From Trebouxia sp. TZW2008 (Eukaryota; Chlorophyta; Trebouxiophyceae; Trebouxiales; Trebouxiaceae), in the NCBI GenBank assembly GCA_002118135.1, contig BDIU01000021.1, positions 152,109 to 216,108 on the forward strand: a stretch of DNA of 64,000 nucleotides. The letters are read 5' to 3'. Shown here one piece after another: positions 1 to 11,500 of the stretch. The notes beneath the pieces were generated by a model. The model ran no database searches, was not told where the DNA came from, and was given only the letters and a program-made list of their open reading frames with translations. Position numbers and translations under genes: made by a program. Positions within the stretch are counted from its first letter, which is position 1. Each line of letters opens with the position of its first letter.

Positions 1-652
1 GCAAAGACAGTATATCTTGGTTTGACCATTTTGCCAAAGATAGAAAAGTCTGTGAGACAGAATATCAGCACATGAAAAGTTGGCAAGACCTTGCACAGCT
101 TGCTGGACAGCATATTAGCACATGCAAACTTTGCATTAACGCTGCATGACTGTCACTCCAAAGTCATCAAATTTTTCATCACGTCATGCGACCAAGCTTT
201 GCACAAGCAACAGCCGCACGGACACAAAGTGTCATGCTGGCAGTGCTGATGCTGCCACACGCATTTCACCTTGCCAGAGCGAATCTTGCAGGTTGCGCAC
301 AAGCCCACCATGCATTATTGGGACATCTTGTGCTGCTAGTGCTGCTAAAGAAGCATGTGACTCAATGGCGCAACACAAGTGGCTTTGCTGAACAGCAAGA
401 ATGAGTGCAGTTATTGGTCTCCTATGACACAATCTGCAAGCGCTTGTACTGAGCTGAGGGAGACAGAGCTGAAACCTAGACTTAGCTCATGTGCAAAATG
501 ATTATGGGTTATAGCTAGAACTAAGCTGAGCCGTGCTTTCACTGCCGGTCATGAGCGAGAATGCACAAGCACTGATGGGAGTGGGATATCCTATTGTGTA
601 TCAAAAAGACAGGACTGAGTATCTTTGATAGCGCAGAAGAGGAAGTACAGAC

Positions 653-2132
653 CTTATCAAGCTTTTCAACAGAGTGGCCTGTGGTTTCTGACAAGATGGC
701 GAGGTAGGCTTGCTTCTGATTCAGCACCTCCTTCCATTTGATGTGAATTTCAATAGCTTGCCGCTGTCCTGTTGGGGGAACTCTTGGCTGCTGCAGCATG
801 GCTGCAAAGGAAGCAGTCACAATAAGACAGGACCAATCCAAGTTTGCTGCACAACTACACTGAAGCTTTCACAGCTGGTTTGCTGATTGAGAGGTGAAAG
901 GTGTGAGTTGCTGTTCTGGTGTAAAGCTTGTTTGAGTCATGCAAGCAGTAGCTCCATGCATTGACTGCAATGTGACCAGCACAAGAACTGCGGCAGCCCT
1001 GATTTGGTTATGCAGCCAACATCCTTGTCGTGCATGAAGCCTGCGGTCTGTGCAGCTATTGACACTGGGAATGCAGATCCAGGAGTGAGTCAAAGAACTT
1101 GTCCTGTAATCATGCAAGCTTCTGCATATTAACTTTGCAGGCTGTTCTGCCATTGCAAGGTAGTACAGATATAAGGTCAAGCTGTATGCAAGCCCTGCCA
1201 GTACCTGTTGAGTTCTCCAGCATTAGGCGCTTGCCCTTGGTGCCTGCTGACAACAGCATGCATGACTGGCCCGCTGCTACACCAACACAGACTGTGTGCA
1301 TCTGCACAGACGCAAACTAGGTGTCAAACTTACGTCTGTCAGAAATGGTAGTGGCGAAGGCGCAAGTCAGGTGTGAAGGAATAGTCTGTGATAAGGCACA
1401 GCGATTGCCTGCTTGTACAGGTGGTACAACATTGCCAGAGCTTCTGCTTTGCCTCAAGAGTTGCTACATCAAGTCTGACCTCGTTGGTGACATATCTCAT
1501 TGTGTCATAAATGGCTGTGCCTTCAGTCTCAAACCCAACCTGCACGTATCAGGCACCAAGTAGAGGTTAAGTTGATCCATGGGCACATGGACAGCAGACG
1601 TTTGCTTTGTGACGCTCTCGAGAAGCGTGCTTGCGAGACAGGACTTGTGCCACAAACACCTAGCAATGTATGCTAGAAAGTGTAGCGATCATTATTACGA
1701 GTCCAGCATGAAGACCCACACCAAAACAACAGAGAAAGCCCACCGTCTCTCCATCAGCTCTTGAGGTGCCAGTGGAGTTGATGTACATGAACATTGGCTT
1801 CGACTTGTCACGATATTGCAAATACAGTATTTCTCCTATGAGCAGCTCTGTCACTGCGGGAACAAGCTGCAGACAGACAAGCAATTTTGCACAGCTAGCA
1901 GGGAGGACCAACAATACTCGAAGTGTTGGAAAAAGCTCACAGCATACCGGCATGCCAAGATAGACGATCCTATTATGCAACAGAAGTGAAGGCAAATCTG
2001 GTGGGGGTTTTCGGGATGTGTTCTCTGCATCCCGTATGTTGGGACTCGCTGCGGCTGGCGCAGCTGCTGCTAGCACCTCTGGGACAAGCAGGCCGTGATC
2101 AGGCGTCCACAAAGGGGACTCGCTGCGTACAG
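653..2132 (-). CDS. CLPR2: ClpR2-type subunit of the plastid Clp protease (partial)
   Basis: This encodes a catalytically inactive ClpP paralogue of the chloroplast ClpP/R protease core. Exons seen on the minus strand are 2132-1948, 1866-1744, 1539-1480, 1301-1205 and 801-653, and all phases close. The peptide runs PPPDLPSLLLHNRIVYLGMP, LVPAVTELL, YINSTGT, GETVGFETEGTAIYD, HTVCVGVAAG, LLSAGTKGKR, then LQQPRVPPTGQ. These are the landmarks of land-plant ClpR2 (family knowledge). In ClpP the nucleophile lies in a GxxAS context and the catalytic His in MIHQP. Here the sequence reads GVAAGQ and MLQQP, so both residues are lost, as expected for ClpR. The exon at 2132 starts in mid-codon, so an upstream transit-peptide exon exists; the open stretch at about 2371-2200 (MHAPVCSLH, rich in Ser and basic residues) is a candidate. 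The C-terminal exon after LDK was not found and should lie before base 1. Confidence 0.88.
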
Positions 2133-2199
2133 CTGCAAACAAGCAGGAAGTCTCTTAAAGCTGTTCCGATCACTCTGGGCTGGCAGACAAGACGGTGAC

Positions 2200-2494
2200 A
2201 CTCGCCTGCACACCGCAAATGATGTCTTGGGCAAGCTGGTTGTTGCGCTGTCAAGACGCTGTTGCCTATTCTGCCAGTGGGCAGCGCTCTAGACTTGTGA
2301 CAACTGCGAGCGTGCGGGGATATTTTGGGTAAACAATGCGCAGAATGCAACGAGCAGACAGGTGCATGCATCGCGCCGGTTCCCGGGCTCGCAAGTTGCG
2401 TACGCAACCAACGCCTCTCGTGGCTATCGTCAAGAGCGACAATTGACCAAAACCTTCTGGTTTGCGCTGGTCTTGCAGACGAACAATTTTGCAA
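2200..2494 (-). other. Candidate transit-peptide exon of the ClpR2 gene
   Basis: An open frame with ATGs at 2494 and 2371 precedes the first certain ClpR2 exon. From 2371 the peptide is rich in Ser, His, Arg and Lys and poor in acidic residues, which suits a chloroplast transit peptide. The downstream exon needs one carried base. The best-looking donor (GTGTGC after CATTTGCG) gives the wrong phase, and only a weak phase-1 donor fits. The link is therefore an inference. Confidence 0.3.
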
Positions 2495-2805
2495 GGAAGA
2501 AGAAGCAATTCATGCTTTGCATGCTTCAGTGTAGGACCTGCCTGGTCCTTCGGAGTTGCGCTGACCCAGCTGCGCCTTAAGCTGCTTATGCTGACCGACT
2601 CGTCTTCAGCGTACTTGCATGCATCAGTTGGTCCTCGTGGCCATTTGTTATTCGTTAAACTGCTGATCAGGTCACCACCTGCACAAAACATACGGCTTCA
2701 GAAAGCAGCGTGCTCTCGCCCTAGTGACAAGAGCATTGTGCCCTCCCAACTTTTGTTTGGCAGTTGTATGCGCGACAGCATCTGCTTAGTGTAGACGTCT
2801 ATAGC

Positions 2806-5035
2806 ATGAAGCAAGATCTCCAAGCTGCACTGGCTCAGTGGCAGCAGAAACAGCAGAACATACAGGCGCAAGCAACGACAGCCGAAAAGGCAATACTTTC
2901 ATCTCTTAAGACGAATGCGTTGCCGCTCTCTATAGGACCCCGTTCAATGTACTGAGCCACAGCCAGTACTGCAGAAACAAGTAGCTAAGCGGAAATCAAG
3001 CACTCTTCCCAAAGCTCGTGTCTCCAAAGCTTCAACAGCTGCGGCTGCTACAACCAACTCACCTGCAGCAAAGCAGAACTGGAAGACGGCTAAAGTGCCA
3101 GCGCCTGTTGCGGCCATTCCAATCAGCAAACAGCTCAAGGTACAATGTCTGCATCACTCGCTCAGTCCAAGTTGCAGTCTGAGCTAAGGTTAAAGTCTTG
3201 TTGAACTTGCTTGACTTACTCTTACTAGTCTCAGCAAAGCATGTGCATGCAAATGCAATGTTGGCTTCATGGCACAAGCCATTCAAAAAGCTGTGAAAGT
3301 ATGTGATACGCTGTAATCAAGCACAACTGCAGGCTCTCAGTCACGATTCATGATGACAAGTCTCACTGTCATCATGATCGCCCTTGCTAGTTGTGCACAT
3401 GTCATGCAGGGGTGAACAGTAGGGAGCAGCTTGCTGCTGCAAGCAGTGAGGCTGTTGATGCCGAGCATGGTAGCATATTCACTTATGGCTTGTTTGCTTT
3501 TTGCAGGATGTAGTGGACCATTTAGAGTCAACTAGACAAAGGCTGACAGCAGAGCAGCTCAAAGAAGCTGTGCAACATGATGTTACCGCCAATGAAGAGC
3601 TTAGACATCAGTTGCAACTGAATCCCAAAATCACCATTCATTCCAATGGTCAATATGAGTACAAGGTGCCAAGGCTGCTGCAAACTTGCTGTACGAATGC
3701 TGCAAACATCTGTCGTCCACGTCTTTGTATTACAATGAGATCAAATTTGTCTTCCACATTTGCAGCCATCACATGAGCTACAGAACGCTGATGAGGTCCT
3801 CAATTTGCTGAGGAGACATCCTCAAGGATTGGTACTTGGCCAGATCAAGGACGCTTACAAGGGTGTCACTGACGATGTCAAGGTACGTTCTTGTCATCTG
3901 CAGCGACAGGTTGTCACAAATTATGTTGTTAGTTTGGCAGGTTTAGATCCCACCTCATGAAGTACGAGCAGTAGCAGCAATGTCCAATCGACAGCAGCGC
4001 TGCTGAATTTTGATAAGACCATGCCACAAGCATGTGATCTTTGTTCAAGACTGATGTCTGTCAGACTGGCTTGTTTGGTTTGCATGTTGCAGTCAGAATG
4101 ACAGGATGTTGTGCAGTCTGTCAGCCGCTTATCTGCATATTTGCACAAGCTGAAAGAGGCAGTCTGTCTTTGCAGAAGCTGAAAGAGCAAGGGAAGCTGT
4201 GGTGCATACACAATGTTGAGAAGAAGGACGACGTGCTGTTCCCCCAGGATGCCAAGCCTCTCATCACCCTCAGCCAAGACCTTGTTGACTTCTGGCACTC
4301 AACAAAGGTGAGTTGTACGGTTGACTCTGTGCTGATCAGGCTGTGGGCCAAGTACACCCCAGTTGCTTGACATGCATGACTACCACCTTCTGCAATTTGC
4401 GCAAGAGTGCTTTTACAGATGTATGTTCTATGTGTTCTCTTGGTGAGAATGTTGCCTGCTACTTTGTCAAGGCATTCGCATTGTCAAGCTGTCAATACAG
4501 CAGCATCTGGCCTGCACTCCAGGTGCAATTGACTGAGCTGAGACTGAAAACTGTACAGAATCTTGAGGTTGCTGTCATCATGACCAGGAAGGTTCTATCG
4601 CATCCATATAGTAGTATAGTTTTGGTCCGTCTGGGGTTGTGCCAATGCTCTGCGGGAACCTCAGCAGGCACTATGCTTTACGCAAACGTGATAGTGCTCA
4701 AAGGAGCTGTTTTACATGTTTGCACCCTGCTAAATTGACTTTTTCGGCAATCTGTCACTGGGTTGACGCACCTTTGCGATTTCACAAGGTGTGTCCACAG
4801 TAATGTGTCAGGCCCTTGATCATGCATGTCTCAGGTGCCAGAGGATCCTGGGCGTGTTGCTGAGGATCTGCAGAAAGCAAACTTGCCAGTTGCTGCAAGG
4901 AAGGTTGCCAGGAAGCGCATCAGCATGCTGCCCAAGGAACGAAAACGAACCAAACGAGCTGTCAATATGGCAACAGCCACAAATCAACACATGCCTGAAT
5001 TGTTTGCTGGAGCAATGCCAACTCAGATAGACTGA
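2806..5035 (+). CDS. General transcription factor TFIIE, beta subunit
   Basis: This is the small subunit of TFIIE, which helps recruit TFIIH to the RNA polymerase II pre-initiation complex. Clear exons, all phase 0, are 2936-3139, 3507-3665, 3766-3882, 4176-4307 and 4835-5035. Exon 3507 carries the first winged helix (TAEQLKEAV, NPKITIHSNGQYEYK). Exon 3766 begins the second (DEVLNLLRRHPQGLVLGQIKDAY). Exon 4176 gives LWCIHNVEKKDDVLFPQD, matching the animal and plant TFIIE beta pattern. The last exon is the basic tail ending near TNQHMPELF, like the animal HNEHLAGVL segment. The Lys/Ala/Ser-rich N-terminus is usual for the family. An ATG at 2806 opens MKQDLQAALAQWQQKQQN, but that frame differs from the downstream exon and no good intron joins them, so the first about 45 codons are uncertain. 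Confidence 0.87.
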
Positions 5036-5803
5036 GTGGACAGCATGTTGTAGTTAGTTGTGTTCCTGGTCAAGAGAGCGACTGATCACGAAGCTCCACT
5101 ACAGCAAGATGGTAATGTTGCTATCGTCATGGTCAAACAAGGCCATTCCCACAAGAATTCTGGACGTGTGCATGCTCTGTAATTGTTGGCTGCAGATCAC
5201 AAGCAGATTTGCTGCAAGTTCTGACGTTCAATGTCAAAGACAGGCTTAAATGCATAGCCTTCAAAAACAAGCTTGCTGTGCTGTTTATGGCAAACACTTA
5301 TAGCCAACCCCACTCTGGGTTTACCATGCCAAGGCGTTCACGGTGATACCTGGTGTGCTAGCGCTATAAGGGTGAGGGTCAAAAAGGGTAGAGACCCCAA
5401 CCTGCCAGAGTAAGGCGAAACAACTTAAACGCAGGCTAGTTACATGAAAGTCGATGCAAGATCATGGCCATTGCAGTAGCAAATACACACAACATGTTTA
5501 CAGAAATCTTAAAACAACGTTTGGCCAAAGTCAACCAGTATTTGACAGTCAGACAAGCTAAGTCGGGAAACCCACATTGACGAGTTGAAAGTATACAAAA
5601 GAATGCAGCCATCGCAAAATATACTTAGCATTTACCCAAAATCGTTTACAAGCGATGTTATGCTCACAGCAGTTTGACAATGTACAAGGGCTGTACACAG
5701 GTTGCTGCTGTGAAAGCCAAGTATAAAAGTCGTAAGCATCAAAACCCTCAACAACTTGCACGTTGCATGCGTTTTCCTGAGGTCAGACTCCTACTCACAA
5801 TGC
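5036..5803. other. Convergent intergenic region
   Basis: This lies between the 3' ends of the TFIIE beta gene and the LRR gene. It presumably holds both 3' UTRs. I see no coding exon or notable repeat in it. Confidence 0.5.
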
Positions 5804-7876
5804 TTACTGGCCGTCAAGCTGCTGAATGCTTGTTCTGATTGTCAGCAATGCATGATTGAAATGCTTCATCGTCCCATCGGCCTCATGATCACCTAAACAA
5901 ACTGCAATAGAAGGCCACTTGGCACGAAAAAGCGCTAGCAACGACTGCTTAACATGCGGCACAACAATACGGCTGTTGAATCTGTTGTTCCTGACATCAA
6001 CATAAGACAGCATGGGCCAACGTGCATACACCAGTTGCGCCACACCAGCATCTTCTAGTTCATTTGTGCTCAGATCAATAAATTCCAAGGAAGGCAGGTT
6101 GCCTCTCACCACTGCAGACACATGCTCATGTTTCAAGTGGTTGCCTCTGAGTTTCAGGACACGTAGCAATGGCCAGTTTCCACCGCAGATTGAGGAAAGC
6201 AGCCTCTGTGGCAAGGTCATCCTGCCTAAGCTCAAGTGAGCAAGGCTAAGCTCTTGCACTGCAGATGTGTCCCACATCAGTAAGATTGACAATGAAGACA
6301 AATCTGATGGTGCTGCGCTCCGGGGGGCCCTGATTTTCAGGCTTGTTGCTGGCCAGCACCCAGCAGACAGGCTTTGCAAGACATCAGTACCTGCTGAGAC
6401 TGCAAGCTCCAAATGTGTTTTGGCAGGCCATAGTGTTGTCTGCAGTGCAGCCTTAGTTTGCTCTGTTGCTGAACAGTCATAATACAATGTTTCCAGTTTC
6501 ATGCTGCATGCCTCGAGTATACTCAAAACTACATGAGGGATCAAGGCTGCATCTCTCAGGTCCAAAAGCGTAAGCTGGTCCCATTGTATGCATGTGAAGT
6601 CTGAGACCCTTGGCTGATGCCATGGCAAGGTTGTGTCACTTCTCAGACAAAATATTGCATCGCCGCTCAGCTTAAGCTCTTTCAGCGACTTCACTGCTGC
6701 CATAAGATCTAGCTTGCATAAATGCAGGCTGTTTTGACTGATGTCTAGCGCAGTCAACGGTGACGAAGTGCAGCGTGTGAAGTGATCAAGTGCGTCCATG
6801 AAGGCATTGTGGCCTGGCCATCCAAATGCAAACTTGCTGCATCCTCTCAAGCTGAGCCTTGTAAGTCTCGTCCACAACAGGTCTTCTGAAAAGGCGGCGT
6901 CTGCAAAACCAGTATTGTAGCTGAGGTCAAGGCTTTGCAGCGCCGGCCAGCATCCTTTGCTCAGCTCTGTCAGGCTTAAGCCGTCTAACCCATTGTTGCT
7001 GACATCTAGAATTGCAAGCTGAGACCAAGCTCTAGACGCAATCAAATGCCAGCACTTGATGCATGCTTCATGTCCCAACTCGTCAAGCTCAAAGCAGCCA
7101 GCAATATTGAGTCTTGTCAATTGCGTCCATGGGAGTTCACTCAATTGGAGGGCGTCAGCATCTGACAGCAGGTTGGAGCTCAAGTTGAGATCTTGAATTG
7201 CTGACGACCATTGGGCTTGTGCAAGTTCAGTGATCATGCCAGGAGCAGAGGTGCAGCTGACATCAGAGCTCAAGTCTAAAGCTTGCAACCCTGACCAGTG
7301 TCCTTTGGCGAGCTGTGCTACAGCTGGGGCAACCAAGTGGTTGTTGCTGACATTCAGCGCTGCTAGCTCAGGCCAGTCACCAGACGCAAGGTAGCGACAT
7401 GAGGTGACCAGAGCGTCAACAGGCACATGTTCTTCGAACAAGCTGTCCATTGCGTGTGGTTGTCCAAAGGTAGCTGCTAGGTCCAAGCATGCAAGGCTTG
7501 GCCAGCGTCCACAAGCAAGGTGCTGTATATCTGCCGACTGCATGGGGTTGTAGCTGAGGTCAAGGGTCTGTAGAGTTGGCAGGTGTGCTTGAGCAAGGGC
7601 TGCCGTATGGCCAAGCTCAAGTTGTGTGTGACTCAAGATGAGTGTCTTCAACCTTGGCCAACCCTGTCTCAACAAGAGAGACATGTCAAAGCTGCGCCTG
7701 ATCTTCACTGTGGCTGCATAGCTATGTATAGTCAACCGCAAATGCTTGCAGGTGGCTGCTAAACAAGCCAATCTCCTTGAGCTCAGACTCTTGTGAATTT
7801 CCACTGATGACTCAGATCCCAGAAGCGCAGCCCAATCACATCTCACAGCTGCTGAGTTTCTCAAACTGTTTCTCAT
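5804..7876 (-). CDS. GALA-like leucine-rich-repeat protein
   Basis: This is a single uninterrupted 690-codon frame, unusual beside such intron-rich neighbours. Residues 1-60 contain LACLAATCKHLRLTIHSYAA, which resembles the end of an F-box helix but is too weak to call. From about residue 70 to the end come irregular 24-29-residue leucine-rich repeats of the form W-P-x-L-x-x-L-D-L-S-x-N. Examples are LQTLDLSYNPMQ, LQSLDLSYNTGFAD and LEFIDLSTNELEDAGVAQL. This is the ribonuclease-inhibitor/GALA type known from green algae, oomycetes and Ralstonia effectors (family knowledge). Many repeats open with a G-x-W-P signature, suggesting expansion by internal duplication. There is no signal peptide or membrane segment. 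It probably acts as a protein-protein interaction scaffold; the partner is unknown. Confidence 0.85.
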   Translation of the reverse strand: MRNSLRNSAAVRCDWAALLGSESSVEIHKSLSSRRLACLAATCKHLRLTIHSYAATVKIRRSFDMSLLLRQGWPRLKTLILSHTQLELGHTAALAQAHLPTLQTLDLSYNPMQSADIQHLACGRWPSLACLDLAATFGQPHAMDSLFEEHVPVDALVTSCRYLASGDWPELAALNVSNNHLVAPAVAQLAKGHWSGLQALDLSSDVSCTSAPGMITELAQAQWSSAIQDLNLSSNLLSDADALQLSELPWTQLTRLNIAGCFELDELGHEACIKCWHLIASRAWSQLAILDVSNNGLDGLSLTELSKGCWPALQSLDLSYNTGFADAAFSEDLLWTRLTRLSLRGCSKFAFGWPGHNAFMDALDHFTRCTSSPLTALDISQNSLHLCKLDLMAAVKSLKELKLSGDAIFCLRSDTTLPWHQPRVSDFTCIQWDQLTLLDLRDAALIPHVVLSILEACSMKLETLYYDCSATEQTKAALQTTLWPAKTHLELAVSAGTDVLQSLSAGCWPATSLKIRAPRSAAPSDLSSLSILLMWDTSAVQELSLAHLSLGRMTLPQRLLSSICGGNWPLLRVLKLRGNHLKHEHVSAVVRGNLPSLEFIDLSTNELEDAGVAQLVYARWPMLSYVDVRNNRFNSRIVVPHVKQSLLALFRAKWPSIAVCLGDHEADGTMKHFNHALLTIRTSIQQLDGQ

Positions 7877-8551
7877 ATTGCCTGAACAGATTCAGCATGC
7901 ACAGCTGTGGACATTGGGCAATCAAGACAGATTCCTGTCACAAAGACTCCGTTCTAGCAGGTATTGCAGAAAGCCGAATGCCTCACTGAGTTGAACAGCA
8001 CCTGCTACTGGTGAGCCATAGCCATCAAGATGTAAGGAGGGAAGGCAGGCAGACTGCTTCCTGCAGGCATGCTGTTGGCACAGAGATGTCGGTCATAGCA
8101 AACATGATTGTGCAGCGCAGCCAGGTTGCAAATGAGTTGCTGTTTGCCACGAGAAGCAGGCTGCCATGATGACAAGCTTGGACACCTTGAGGGATGTGTT
8201 GACTCAGTCCTGCATCGCTTGACTGGAAGTCCTGAAAACTTGCCTGAGGTGAAATCTGCCAGGACGGCAAGACAACGAAGTGAATGCAGGCTGATGCAGT
8301 GCCGGGATTCGGGCTTTGCGAATTTGCTTCAAGTTCAAGTTTTCAGGTCGAAGGAGCTCCCTGCGCTTCTTCTTCCTTCGGTTCTCGATTCCTTGACAAG
8401 GCAAGTCAAGCAGAGATGCAGCGCAAGCTCCAAGGAAGAGACCGCATGGCGGCGGACCTTTAGAAATCTGATTCACAAGGAGCCGCAGGCATTGTCGAGG
8501 GCGAGGTGCGCCTCAGGGTAGACCTGGAGTGCTAGGCAAACAAGCAAAGTG
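7877..8551. other. Divergent intergenic region, LRR gene and aquaporin 1
   Basis: The two genes are transcribed away from each other, so both promoters should be here. ORFs on both strands overlap one another and show no family motif. I recognise no TATA box or other element. Confidence 0.45.
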
Positions 8552-11500
8552 ATGGCTCAGAACGCTGGCACTGAGGAGGAGCACACTCGTTTCGTCTCTT
8601 CATCAGCCCTGGAGTGGACCACGAAACCGGTGACTGGATTCTTGGAGGTCTGCAATGAGCCGATTTTGAGCAGCGAGGTATAGTCACTACATCACTGTGG
8701 CCTTGCTCCTGCTGCTGCAGCACCTGATATGACCGATTGCCTCACGGTGCCTGCAGGAAGACGAGGATGTGCGCCTCGAAAGGCGTGGAGACCTCTTGGC
8801 CCCTTTGAAGGTAGCTGCATGCAGAAATTTTGATAACACAAACTCTTGCCGTATAGTTGCTTGATTTCCCACACAGCTGACGAGCAAGAGCTGCAACAAG
8901 TGCACGCTATTCAGGTCAACAAATGGACCAGGAAGCTTTGGGCTGCAGTCCTTGCAGAGTTCCTTGGCATGGCCATTTTTGAGATTTACGGTGGCAATGC
9001 ACCAAACTCTGTGGCTGCCTACGGCAATGGTATCACGCTTGGCATCTTAGGTAAGTTCTTCTTCTTCTCTTCTTGTGCATACGTTGCAGACAGACTGCCT
9101 GTAACCCTTGAAACTGATGTAAACTTAGAGTTGTCTGTCTTCACCACTGGCATTGCACAGCTTGAAGTCCCGGGTTGGGGCACCAAGCACCGTGCATTCC
9201 TGTTCAGACGCCATCAAGTTGGCGTTGTTGGTTTCTGGTGTGCAAAAACACGTCCATCTTGTGCAGACATGTCTTGAGGCAGCTTTGCTGGAGCATTACA
9301 GTGCTTGGGCCTATTGCCAACAAGGCCAAAGCAGCCTGGTGTTACCATTGTGAGATACACTGCTGCATGCTGCTGTCTTTGCAGAACTGATTGCAAACAG
9401 CTGATGATACATAGCTGTATTGTCTCACGGTGGTGTTCTGCATTGTCTTGTTGCCAGTCTGTATCTTCTTGAGCATGCCTACCCAGCTTCCCAACAATAA
9501 GGAAAGCATTGCCAGCAATTGCAGAGACTCAAGACAACAATGGCTGACAGTGAACCTGACACTGGACCCGCTGGCACCCCCCGCGCTCCTGAATGCCTAC
9601 ATGAAATCCACCTGCTAGCAGGTGCTACTTGCTTGATGGCTGATTTATGCTAAGGCTGGCACTGCCTGCAGTGTACATCACTGCCAATGTGTCAGGAGGG
9701 CATCTCAACCCAGCGGTCACCTTTGCGACATGTTTGACTGGTCACACCTCCTGGGCCAAGGGCGGGCTGTATGTCATAGCTCAGGTGCTGGGTGGTATCT
9801 TTGGCTCACTCATCAGCGTAAGTCCCTGCGCCAAGTATGATTCACAGCTTTCCCCTCTTTGTTGCTGCTGCTGCTCAACTTCATGGGTTCTTCTCAGTGT
9901 TGTTACAACAGCAGTCTCAGTCTACCATATCTAGCACACTGCATAGCTACGGTAGATATCCTTGGATTGCTTACAAGCGTCTGCTTGCTTCACCTAGCCG
10001 TCTGCAAAGTCTTGATGCTTGCATTCAAGCATCCTGGTCATACATGCAAGTCTCTGACATTTGCAGGCGGTCCTGATTCCAACAGTCACTGTGGGCGGCG
10101 GCAACAGCATGCCCGGCTGCTTTACTCATGAGGGTGGAGTCACCATTACTAAGGGCCAGCTGTTCCTGTGGGAGCTGATCATGACCTTTGTTCTGGTGTC
10201 CACTGTGTATGCTGTGGCGGTGACTAAGCCTGGCCATGGCAATATTGGTCCTTTGGCAGTTGGCTTCTCCCTGTTTGCCAGTGCTTTCATAGGTGAGCTT
10301 GTCCACCAAACTTTGAGCCTGGATCTGCATATTTGGTAGACATGCTGGCTGAGCATGACTACCAGTTTTGCTGTGACTAAGCCTGGCCATGACAAGATTG
10401 GTCCTTTGACAGCTGGCTTCCCTCTCTTTGCCAGTGCTTTGATGAAGTAGGTTGTCTACCAATGCTTGTGCCCAGATCTTCGTGCCTTGTAGACATTGCA
10501 ATCCTGGCAAAATGTGTCAACCAACCTGGCTGAAAGATCGATACTTTGTTGCTGGACAAGCATTGACATGGGCGCCTGCCAATTTTGCCAGCAAGATTTG
10601 CATGTCCTGCATAACTGCATTCTTGAATGAGATCTGCTAATGTATGTGAAACTAATGTTTGTGTGCCAATATGATACAATGAGACATCATATGTATTAGC
10701 TGATATATCATACATATCATATGCTGTCAGCTAATGTGTCTGAAACAAACGGGTATGTGCCAGGTGTGCCTACATCAGCAACCCTCTGTATCATGCCGCA
10801 CAGCTTCATGTGCATGCCAGAGCTTCAAGGCATTTCCCCCAAGCCTTGCTTCAAGCTGTTCAGCACCAGACTATTGCAAGCGTTTACCACAGGACGCTGC
10901 TATTGCTGCAAAACAGGAACTGCGCCCCCCACACACCTGGCACCTTTGCTAGAACGTGTGATCTGTTGGACTTATCACTCTCGCACTTGTGAGACCATTT
11001 TGGGGCTGTTGCAGGCGGGCAGTTCACTGGTGCAGCCCTCAACCCTGCCAGGGTTCTGGGTCCAGCCATAGTCTTCCACTGCTACTGGAGCACAACCTTT
11101 GTGTACGTCTTTGGGGAGCTCTTTGGAGGGCTGTTTGCTGCCGTCATTGTGCTGCCACTCTATGGTTTTGGACAATTTGGTAGCCTGCTGGACACCCGAC
11201 TCTGCAGTGCAATGGGCATCAAGATTCCTGAGAAGCATCAGCACAGGCAAGCTTGCAATCAAACTTTTTGCCTTTGTGTGCATTGTGCTCAAGCTGGACA
11301 AGTTGAATGATTTGTGCATGGCTTTAGTCGCAGATTTTGAGAAAGCTTTGAACCTTGCAGTACAAGTCACTGAGCCACATGTGTGAGACTGTGGCCATCT
11401 TGCCAAAAACCTCAGCGCGTAAAAGCATCTGCCATGAATGTCTCCAGTATGTTTGGACAGTCTCAGAGATATCAGTTGCAGCAGCAGAAACAGCAGGCAC

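Noticed and set aside
8108..8521. 137-codon plus-strand frame before aquaporin 1
   Set aside because: It overlaps antisense frames of similar length, lacks motifs and sits in a divergent promoter region.
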